Assembly: GCA_036362985.1 (NCBI GenBank)
Contig: JAYGXS010000007.1
Span: 17,608,789 to 17,672,788, forward strand
Direction: 5' to 3'
Source of the DNA: Ligula intestinalis
Taxonomy: Eukaryota > Platyhelminthes > Cestoda > Diphyllobothriidea > Diphyllobothriidae
DNA: 64,000 nt
Positions 55,264 to 63,195 of this stretch are shown here, in pieces. Under the pieces are notes generated by a model. The model worked only from the letters and a program-made list of their open reading frames with translations, was not told where the DNA came from and made no database searches. The stretch's first letter is position 1, and each line of letters begins with the position of its first letter. The translations under genes were made by a program, and so were the position numbers.

Positions 55264-56694
55264 GTAAATATTCCCATTTTACAATTGAGAACTCATGTTG
55301 GCAAACATATGTTTTCGGCAATTCATCACCGGGCCAGTACAATGCAAGGACAGAAATGGTCAGTCATAGTTAGTTTAGTTCTTAAATGGTTCTCGGGGTA
55401 GGGGGAGGGGGGGGGGTTTAATTAGTCATCTTGGTGTTCCCTCGTTTCACAAATGCGGGTTCTAGCCTGTTGGTGGCGTTGGGTCCGGCAAGCAGGGAAG
55501 CGCGGGAGGAAGGGTTGTTCTCAGTGTTGGCGTGCGTAGTCGGTGGGCGCGTATGTCCTGGCGACACGGTATTTACTGCGATAGTAGGCCAGGGTAAGCA
55601 GACTGCGGCCACTAGTGTCTTTTGACAGCAATACAACGCCGGATATTCAGAAAGAAAACCTGGACTCCGGCAATGCATTAACTTTAACAGTTTCGTCCCT
55701 CTTAATCTCCAGCGAAACTAAGTCCAGGGATAAGCAGCCAGAATACGACGCATCTGCTCTCCTGAAACAATGGAAGCAGAATTTCAACAGCTAAAAAAAC
55801 ACACTCCGCGAAAATGGATACCCCAAAAGGTTCATCCTCCGAAACATCAAGGAGCATGTCACAAAGGCTGCAGTTGCAACGGCAGAAAAGAAAAATTTTT
55901 TCATAAGAATGCCTTTTTCTAGAAGACGCAGCAAGCGAACTAGTAAGGCGACGTCTAAGGGCAGCAGTCACAAGTAACTTCCCATCTGCGAACCTACGCG
56001 AATTCTTCACCAACTCCCCTCTTTTATGGATTGGGGGTAAAGATCGACTACCGTTGCAAGCCACATCCATGTGCATTTATTCATTCACCTGCTCCTGTGG
56101 GGTGGGCTATATTGGCAGAACTACGCGACGTCTGGAAAAGAGGATACACGAGCATATACTAGCCTGGCTTGGCAGAAGAGAAAATCGATCGATCTCAAGT
56201 TCAATTCTCGCACACTTGATCGATACAAACCACCAAGTTGACGCGAGAGGGCCCTTCAAAGTCATATACCGGACTCCGACACACTATTCTAAAGGCCTGC
56301 GCAAACGGGTGCTCACTACAGCCGAAGCAGTGGCAATCCGTTTAACAAAGCCCCCTCTCTGCTGTCAAAAGACACTAGTGGCCGCAGCCTGCTTAACCTG
56401 GCCTACTACCGCAGTAAATACCGTGTCGCCAGGACATACGTCCCAGCCAACTACGCATGCTAACACCGAGAACAACCCCTCTTCCCCGCTTGCCGGACCC
56501 AACGCCACCAACAGGCTAGAACCCACATGGGTGAATCGAGGGCACTCCAAGATGACTAATTAAACCCCCACCCCCTTCCCCCTACCCCGCGAACCATTAA
56601 AGAACTAAACTAACTATGACTGACCATTTCTGCCCTTGCATTGTACTGGCCCGCCGATGAATTGCCGAAAACATATGTTTGCCAACACGAAGAA
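55264..56694 (+). mobile_element. Penelope-like family B with inverted arms
   Basis: The arms 55264-55636 (minus) and 56356-56694 (plus) are inverted copies, each ending outward in the terminal motif. Between them is the plus-strand coding end of the element. AGGAATTCC occurs at 55255-55263 and 56695-56703 and may be the target duplication, though its palindromic core weakens that. The architecture is the same as PLE-A at 15.6 kb. Confidence 0.75.
55640..56563 (+). pseudogene. Penelope-like family B protein end: RT tail and GIY-YIG endonuclease
   Basis: Left to right: RKPGLRQCINFNSFVPLNLQ, then MEAEFQQLKK with NGYPKRFILRNIKEHVTKAA after a shift, a basic stretch LVRRRLRAAVTSNFPSANLR, then the open frame 56054-56563. 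That frame carries CIYSFTCSCGVGYIGRTTRR and LEKRIHEHILAW (GIY-YIG core with YIGRT and the RIHEH helix), IYRTPTHYSKGLRKRVLTTA and a Pro/Thr/Asn tail to KMTN. The nuclease half looks intact over about 100 codons. The RT palm is missing. Confidence 0.8.
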
Positions 56695-57284
56695 AGGAAT
56701 TCCTTCGACACTTGTATCGAGCGGTGTGGTAGAGAAGCATGGCAGCAGGTTGCAGGTTCCCCTTACCTATTTTTATGCGTTGTACTTCAAAGTGTCATGA
56801 AAATTATGTATATTGGTTAATAGCATTACCACTCTTTATAGCCCAATGTTCCAAAAATTTTAAAAAAGTGAGATGGTCTTCGTTTCCTGAGAAGCACACT
56901 TCTCGTTCATCTCCTAGAAGAACCTGCATAGTTATGTGGCCCTTACCTGCGTCTTCTGTGGTTCTGCTCTTGCTCAATAATATAACTTCCGGACTGACCT
57001 GAAGCCGGTATACTGTTATGTACTAATGTTTCATGCTCCGCTACTTAAATTTGTCTACCTCCTAAAGCATATGAATGATTTCACCCAATATGGAGTCCTG
57101 GACTATTAAATGCTTTAAGTCTTCTCGCGTTTTGTTCGCTTTTTTCTCAGCACCTAAACTAATCGCACCTTTCTGCCTTCGTATACAATTTCCTCGTAAC
57201 AACAGCAGACTGCAAAAGATAGCCTCCGGCTCGCCCAAAAACAGCCTTTTTTCGGCATGCCTTACGTTTTCACCCGCAGTGATA
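56695..57284. other. Unassigned DNA, possible tRNA-like stretch
   Basis: GCGGTGTGGTAGAGAAGCAT with GCAGGTTCCCCTTACC downstream at 56721-56768 could be another decayed tRNA-like head. Nothing else is seen. Confidence 0.3.
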
Positions 57285-57445
57285 GCCATGACCTTGGTTG
57301 CCACAACTCGACCGTCGATTCCGACGATGTCCACTGTATGTTCCACATGGCGGTGGCACAGAGACGGTGACTTACGCAACCCGAATAACGCCTGCGATGC
57401 CTTGATCTGGCCCCTCGTGCTGCTGTAACACATCTACAACGAGGT
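57285..57445 (-). repeat. Dispersed repeat R, copy 9 (internally deleted)
   Basis: The reverse complement joins the R head (GTAGATGTGTTACAGCAGCA, GGCGTTATTCGGGTTGCGTA) directly to the tail (AGTCACCGTCTCTGTGCCAC, GTGGACATCGTCGGAATCGA). The middle 150-200 bp are deleted. Confidence 0.65.
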
Positions 57446-57469
57446 CCGGTTAGAGGGCACACTCTTGCT

Positions 57470-57655
57470 AAAACTAATAGCATTACTAATACTAAGACTG
57501 TAACCTCTGCTATTCGTCCGAGTTCCCCTACCGCTACTTATAACCCAATCCTTTCATATAGCACTAATAATATCACTGCGCTACTGCGACTACAATTGCT
57601 GTCACTACCACAAATACCACTACTCATCGTACTAAAACTACTACCGGTCTACGGT
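57470..57655. repeat. Degenerate ACT-triplet tract
   Basis: Imperfect ACTAAT/ACTACT triplets, like those near 1 kb. Confidence 0.55.
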
Positions 57656-58292
57656 AGCCGGGACGTTGGCTACATAGCCACCTGGACCCCGGTACTGCTC
57701 TCAGGGACGTCAGCTTCTATCGCCCAAATTGGGATTTTCACCTAATCAAAAAATGGGGCTGTAACACTATATCAACCAGATAATTTCCAACGATGCTACT
57801 AGTACAGAAGTAACAGTTTTCTTCAGTCTTAAATCTCTGGAAAGACCACAAAAGCCATGGCCTGGACGGCTGGCATCTCTATTCATAATGTTTCAGTTCT
57901 TGACCTGACACCTTTTCGCACCGTCCGCAGGCTGTTTTAGTATTTTCGAACAGGCCTAAGCCCCTTATTTCTTGGACAACGCGGTTAAATGCTGTCGCCA
58001 TATATTGCATCCGTCGTCTTACAACTGTCAAGGCGTGCAACCACCCAGAATTCAGCAGTTTGAGGTGGGGGGGGGGGGAGTGACACGATGGTGTACTCCA
58101 TTTTTTGTGCACAATATCCACGCAGAATATACCTAATTTCGATTATTAGTCGAAACTTTGGAAAAAGGTGAATGCTCCCTCCTCTGGAGTTTTTTGCTTA
58201 TCCCAATTCCATGTAATGTTTGGTCACATTGATGCTTCTAGATATGGCCAGTCTGGTATTTGTTCTGAGCGCCGAAACCCCGGCTTCTCCAG
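57656..58292. other. Unassigned DNA, possible intron
   Basis: No feature apart from a G-run at 58068-58079. It ends in GGCTTCTCCAG, an acceptor-like site at 58282-58292. Confidence 0.4.
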
Positions 58293-58441
58293 TCTACCGT
58301 TCTCCCCTACCACCAACCAGACGACGGAAATTTTCGACTCCGAATACGACTATGAACAGCACCTGGTTTCGCGTCATTTGATCAATCTGAATCAGGCTAA
58401 CCTCACATCACAAGCACGTCGGTTCCTCCCCTGCACTAGAA
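58293..58441 (+). CDS. Candidate exon, possible second zinc-finger piece
   Basis: A 149-nt open stretch between acceptor-like CTTCTCCAG and a perfect donor GTAAGT (58442-58447). It reads TEIFDSEYDYEQHLVSRHLI, similar to the F-x5-L-x2-H-x3-H half of a C2H2 finger, and ends ARRFLPCTR, perhaps the start of the next. The frame fits in phase with the candidate exon ending at 50563, but the join would lack the second Cys of a finger, so either an exon between them is unseen or the link is wrong. Confidence 0.35.
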
Positions 58442-58699
58442 GTAAGTCGAGCAGCTTTGTCTTCTTGCTTTAACCCCCAAGGGTTCTTCCGTTCACCCCA
58501 AAAGATGTTTTATGCGCATGATAATCTTTTGCACAACTTAGAGTACATCATATTCCTTCCCGCTAGCTTTCAGACTATGTGCAAACTGACCCCCGTTGCT
58601 TAACGTTTGCTGATCGCTAGCGGAACTCGCTCGTCCAAATGTGCCTTGGGACTCATTCTCGAGCCCTGACAGCAACCGCAAAGTAGCTAGTATTCTAGG

Positions 58700-58885
58700 C
58701 AGATAGCTCGGGTTCAATGGCCAAAGTGTTAGACTTCTGTTCAAGAGTTCACGGGTTTGAGCCTCGGGTGCGTAAAATTTAACCCCACCTCCACGCTGGT
58801 GCGCGCCGTAAACTGGCTTTTGCTTGGCTAACGGGGCTCTGGTAGGGCAGCAAGACCGGGCACCTAGCGCCAATCCCCTTTTCTC
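58700..58885 (+). mobile_element. tRNA-derived SINE candidate
   Basis: TTCAATGGCCAAAGTGTTAG (A-box-like), then TTCACGGGTTTGAGCCTCGG (B-box-like), about 30 bases apart; then a body with TCTGGTAGGGCAGCAAGACC. It is the best tRNA-like layout in the window but has no clear cloverleaf. Confidence 0.5.
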
Positions 58886-59577
58886 CACGAAACACAGAAT
58901 TGACTTTCTACACTCATGAATCACAACCATCCGCAAAATACGACCTCTGCTGCGGCGTCCGCGGTAACCGACGCGCCCCATCCTCTTGGCATCGCGGGAT
59001 GGGTGTTAAATCTGCGAGCTGATGCTGGATTTCGAATTGTAGGCTGGAATGTTCAAACTCTGCGGGATGACGGCGACCAACTGTAACAGCAAAATCTCTT
59101 TCTGAATACCGTGTTGGTGTGGCGTGTCTCTCTGAGGTCCGCCTATCTGGCACTGGCTACAAACTGCTACAAGTATCAGGAGCTGACTCTGCGTACCATC
59201 TCTACGACAGTGGTGTCTCCGACAACTCTGGACTGTATGGTGTCGCTATAGCTTTGGCCGATGAATTTCGCTCGAGTCTGTTAGAGTTGGAGGCTGTCTC
59301 ACCGCAGATCGCGTGGGTCCGTTTGAAAAGTGCCCCAGTCAACGTTTCCATAATCTCGGTATGTGCGCCTACTCTGGCTGCTGATGACAGCGTGAACGAT
59401 GACTTCTACGGCGACCTCCGGCGAACAGTTGACCGCATCGCAAGGAGCGATCTACTCGTCATTGCCGATGATTGGAACGCCCGAACAAGTGTGTGTAACA
59501 ATGTAACTCGTCATGTGATAGGCAAATTTGCTGTCGGAGCGCAGTGTGCCAACGGTGAGCGTCCTGTCAACTTCGCA

Positions 59578-59579
<2 letters not shown>
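58886..59579 (+). pseudogene. RTE-clade LINE, 5' endonuclease part (split copy)
   Basis: From about 59030: FRIVGWNVQTLRDDGDQL (endonuclease Asn box), a stop, then 59119-59577 VACLSEVRLSGTGY (catalytic Glu in ALSEVR), SGLYGVAIALADEF, VNVSIISVCAPTLAADDSVN, LLVIADDWNARTSVCNN and NGERPVNFA. This is the most complete RTE endonuclease N-terminus in the window. It ends abruptly at a TG repeat, where an antisense LINE-J begins. The RTE resumes at about 61079 beyond the RT core. Confidence 0.8.
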
Positions 59580-59618
<39 letters not shown>

Positions 59619-61078
59619 GTAGCCCATAGTTGGATCAGGAATCCCCGCCGGAATCCAAACTGGGAGTAGTTGGGAGACGGAGAAAAGCCGCGACCTCGAC
59701 TGGCTTGAGCCACAGGTCCGCGGGAGTGAGGTGGGTGCCTGGCCGAGAACTGCAGGCGAACAGATGACGGCAGTCATGCGGCGAGACGCCGCAGTCAGGA
59801 CAGCAGTCGGGTATGGATGAGTCGACAACGACTCTGGTGTAGACGCTGGAAGCCTGTCTTGGTGGCAGAGCTATCAACAGGTAGATCCGCGAGAGACGAG
59901 GCAACAGCTTCCTTGTGGAGTGCTCGAATAGACGGCCGGACGTTGCGGCAGGGCTCGGGAGCGCTGCAACGGTGATGCTTGGGATATCCGGGTTGCGAAC
60001 AACTCCACCAGAACTGCTGGCTAAGGAGAGTGTTGTGATGGGCCACCGGTAGAACAGAAGCCTCCGCATGAAGATGATCTATAGGCGACATTTTATAGCA
60101 ACCCGTGATCGTGCGGAGGCCAGCGTTCTGTGCTGACTGGAGGCGGTGAAGGCTGGAAGAGCTCGTCGTAGGAGACCAGATTGATGCCGCATAAGTGAGG
60201 TGCTGCTTGGCCAGCTCGTTGAAAGCATTCGACAAAGTCTCTTTCGCGCAGCCCCAGGATGTGCCTGCTAGAGCCTTGAGGACCTTGGTGCAGCGGCTTA
60301 CTTTGCTTGTGGTCTCCCTGGCATGGTCTGCAAACGTGAAAAGCGGATCAAAACGCACACCAAGGAGTTTGGGCTTGCGGATGAGCAGTAAGGACGCCCC
60401 ACTGACAGTGATGACCGGGTGACGATTTAACTCCTTCGGATCAAGCGTAAATACAGTTACGGACGACTTGGCTGCCGAGATCGTCATTCCGCGCTGGGTG
60501 AGGAAGTTTTCGACAACAGGCATAAACTCCGTGAGGAGCTGTGCAGCCTCATCGATGTCATGGTGCCGGCAAAAGAACGTGACATCGTCCGAATAGGATA
60601 CCACTTGCACAGTTGCCCGGGGGAGTGGGAGCTCTCGCGTATAGATGTTAAAGAGCGTCGGGCTGAGCACAGAGCCTTGAGGGACGCTATATGTCTGCTT
60701 ACGGGGCTTGGAGAGAGCGCCCCGGAAGAGGACACGATCGTGACGGCCACGGATGTAAGCCGCCAACCATCGGACCAGGCCAGTCGGGACGTTCCGCGAG
60801 ACCAAGTCCTGCAGGAGCTGATCGTGGCGGACGCAGTCAAAGGCTCGTGATAGGTCAATTGAGACTGCCACGGTCCGCGAAGCGGGCTTCTGTTGACTGA
60901 AGCCCTCGAGGATAGCGTCGCTGAGCTCGAAAAGCGCCGTTGTAGTCCCACGACCCGATCGGAAACCATGTTGGTGGCAAGATAGTTCCGCCACAGACGT
61001 TAGAATTGGGTGGACTAGCCGTTCCAGGATCTTCGCCAATGGACTGAGCAGGGCAATTGGATGATAACAGGTCATTAG
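59578..61078 (-). mobile_element. LINE-J (jockey-type non-LTR retrotransposon), 5' truncated
   Basis: The 3' end is at the left with a CA repeat tail (TG at 59580-59617 on plus); the 5' end is truncated at about 61078. It carries the RT and a C-terminal zinc-binding motif. It lies between the endonuclease and the C-terminal part of an RTE copy. Confidence 0.8.
59580..59617. repeat. TG dinucleotide repeat (LINE-J tail)
   Basis: About 19 TG units on plus. A shorter version ends the LINE-J fragment at 51.75 kb, so CA repeats appear to be the 3' terminus of this LINE. Confidence 0.9.
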
Positions 61079-61108
61079 GCAGAGTAGAAGTGAAATATCA
61101 CTACGCAC
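59795..61108 (-). CDS. LINE-J reverse transcriptase, long open frame
   Basis: A 437-codon frame whose LINE part starts at HPIALLSPLAKILERLV (first 12 codons are antisense RTE sequence). RT blocks: HQHGFRSGRGTTTALFELSD, motif A VSIDLSRAFDCV with catalytic Asp, VPQGSVLSPTLFNIYTRELP (motif B), motif C YSDDVTFF with both Asp, KPKLLGVRFDPLFTF, then the thumb and ASIWSPTTSSSSLHRLQSAQ. It stops at 59795. The tail continues in another frame at 59660-59850: VVDSSIPDCCPDCGVSPHD, CRHLFAC and LTPADLW, the Cys/His motif of jockey-type C-termini. One frameshift and the missing endonuclease disable it, but all RT catalytic residues remain. Confidence 0.85.
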   Translation of the reverse strand: MRSDISLLLCLMTCYHPIALLSPLAKILERLVHPILTSVAELSCHQHGFRSGRGTTTALFELSDAILEGFSQQKPASRTVAVSIDLSRAFDCVRHDQLLQDLVSRNVPTGLVRWLAAYIRGRHDRVLFRGALSKPRKQTYSVPQGSVLSPTLFNIYTRELPLPRATVQVVSYSDDVTFFCRHHDIDEAAQLLTEFMPVVENFLTQRGMTISAAKSSVTVFTLDPKELNRHPVITVSGASLLLIRKPKLLGVRFDPLFTFADHARETTSKVSRCTKVLKALAGTSWGCAKETLSNAFNELAKQHLTYAASIWSPTTSSSSLHRLQSAQNAGLRTITGCYKMSPIDHLHAEASVLPVAHHNTLLSQQFWWSCSQPGYPKHHRCSAPEPCRNVRPSIRALHKEAVASSLADLPVDSSATKTGFQRLHQSRCRLIHTRLLS

Positions 61109-61620
61109 AAAGTCCCGTTTTTACCAAGCAGTGGTTCGAGCTATCCTGCTCTATGGCTGAGAGACATGGCCTATGCACGTTGAGGACATGAGGCGCCTTG
61201 AAGTGTTTGACAGTGACTGCATACGCCGCATCCTTCGTCACCGTCGCGTCGACCGAATTCGCTGCTCCTATCGCCGCCGACTCTGTCGCCTGGGCGGTCT
61301 CCCTCCACTCCTGCTTCAGAGACGACTTCGGTGGTTCGGGCATGCGTCCTGGCGTGACTATGGTGAGCTGATTCGTGACTTGCTTGCGGCGGGCAGCTGA
61401 AAACTTGGACAGCAACGGTCAAGCAAAATCTGTCGCCCGTTTCCGGCTCATGTGTCTACGGCCTACGCCGGTGTAACCGCGAATGGATGGCACTCTCGTG
61501 TGAACAGGCGCAAGATTGACGCGCCTGGACAGTTGTGATTCGTGATGCAGTCAATGTCAAAACTGATGCCGGCTCAACCCGCCCGAGATGAATTCCGTTA
61601 CAAGTACAAGTAAGTAAGTG
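61079..61620 (+). pseudogene. RTE-clade LINE, C-terminal part (split copy)
   Basis: Reads RSEISLRTKSRFYQAVVRAI, then LLYG-stop-ETWP and HVEDMRRLEVFDSDCIRRIL, LQRRLRWFGHASW (the GHVLR-like box) and a decayed WKRxAxDR end. The 3' tail is TACAAGTACAAGTAAGTAAG. Together with 58886-59579 it forms one RTE copy lacking the whole RT core. Confidence 0.8.
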
Positions 61621-61725
61621 AGGCACCACTTGGAGTTACCTATGACTGGCTCCTTCCGGCTCATGCGCCCGAAATGGCTATTCCAATCTCTCTTATCTTT
61701 GTCGACAATGCTATCTATATGAAGA
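61621..61725 (+). mobile_element. SINE tail-like fragment
   Basis: AAATGGCTATTCCAATCTCT matches the body of the SINE at 26.8 kb (antisense there). No promoter boxes are present. Confidence 0.4.
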
Positions 61726-62039
61726 CTGCTTAAACTACAGCCTGGTCAATGTTTGCTCGTGTTTTTTTCATTATTTACATTGACTTTGACTCGACAAACA
61801 CGTCACTTACTTCTTTGCATCCTGCATGCAAACCTTGCTTTATTTCAAAGGGTTGATTGCATTCAGCACCGCCTGACATTTTGAAGCTTCTCTCGTACGA
61901 GTCTAAAATGGTGACTTATATTTCTGCCAGTGGTAAGGAACTGCAGTTAGCTTCCAACCCACCCCACCCGTTCGCTTTGTCAGTTTCTTCAACTGCGTAA
62001 AGGAGTTAGCTAGTGGACTCCCCACTCCCCATTCAATAT
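61726..62039. other. Unassigned DNA
   Basis: Nothing recognised. Confidence 0.4.
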
Positions 62040-62109
62040 TACTGCTGTGGCGGACAGCCAACGATGCTGTCCGATATATTTGTTCGGCGCCCGCTGCCTC
62101 AACGTCATG

Positions 62110-63195
62110 CGACTTGGGAACCACACCATACGCGTCTCTGTCGCGCCCCACCCGCCCTCCCGGCGGTCAAGGTCTGCTACACCCATCTCTCTACGTTGGA
62201 TCAACCCTCCTCTCCGCCCAACCCGTGTTTTTGATGACAGAGCAGCCCCTCCCGGCCACGCTGCTCCGACTCCTTCTCCTTGCCGCCCTGGACCTCCCTG
62301 GTACTGCTTGTTCAGGCGAGTCCGCCTGGGCCGCCCCGACTGATCTGTATGTTGCGGCTCCTGCAATGGATGGTGCCATCTCCGCTGCAGTGGCCTCGTC
62401 AAAGCCGCCAATTTATCGCCCGCCTTCACGTGTCCCATCTGTGCCGTGCCTCTACCAGTTTCCACGCCTCCAGCCCGTCCTGTCCTCAACCCAAATCTTC
62501 AAGTCTCCGACCTTGCCACACCGCCTGGTCTTAGAATACTCCAGTTCAACGCCAATGATCTCCTTGGCAAGCTTGACCAGCTCCTGGTCTTCATGCGTTC
62601 GCACAGCATAGCTGTAGCGGCTATCTAAGAGACAAAGTGGACTTACTCCACAAAGTTCCCTTTCTGTGCCGACTATACGATCGTCCGTTGCGACTGCGGC
62701 TGCAGCAAAGGCGGAGCCTTGGCCTTCCTGGTGGACAAATCTGTTGCCCGTCATCAGCTTTCCCTGCGAAGTGTAGATCCGACGGAAGTACTGGCTATTT
62801 CGCTCGACATTGGCCCGGTGCTGCTAACCGTCGTGAACGTCTACATTCCTCCGACTTCCATTTGTCCTCCCGGTTTCACCGCCTCTATCGTTCTCTACTT
62901 ACATCTGGACACAGTTTGGTGCTAGGCGACTGCGACGCCCACCATGACCTGTGGTGCTCTAACTTGGCGGCCGATCCCCGGGGAGAAGCCCTGGCGGATG
63001 AATTATAACACGCCCCATTTGTCGTCCTCAACGAGAACAGCCAAACGCGACTCCCGACCAATGGTGCCTACAGCTCGCTCGATGTTCCCTCACCAGCCTC
63101 AGTCTAGTAGCCTCCACCATATGGAGCACGGAAATCAGCCTGGGCAGCGACCACCTCCCCATTGTGCTCGAATTGGCCACCGCTGCCGACCGTAT
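62110..63195 (+). pseudogene. LINE-J 5' end, copy 1: finger and endonuclease, decayed
   Basis: Aligns with copy 2 (63196-64000). The 2A-like coding stretch is deleted (CTTGCCGCCCTGGACCT joins directly). The finger is partly lost (first CxxC is CxxR, a stop after GRPD) but keeps a CPIC that copy 2 lacks. The endonuclease reads LRILQFNANDLLGKLDQLLV, AVAAI-stop-ETKW, ALAFLVDKSVARHQLSL, ISLDIGPVLLTVVNVYIPPT, LVLGDCDAHHDLWCSN (shifted frame), and near 63143 LGSDHLPIVLELAT. The catalytic GD-N and SDH sites are visible, but stops and shifts disable it. It runs head to tail into copy 2. Confidence 0.8.
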
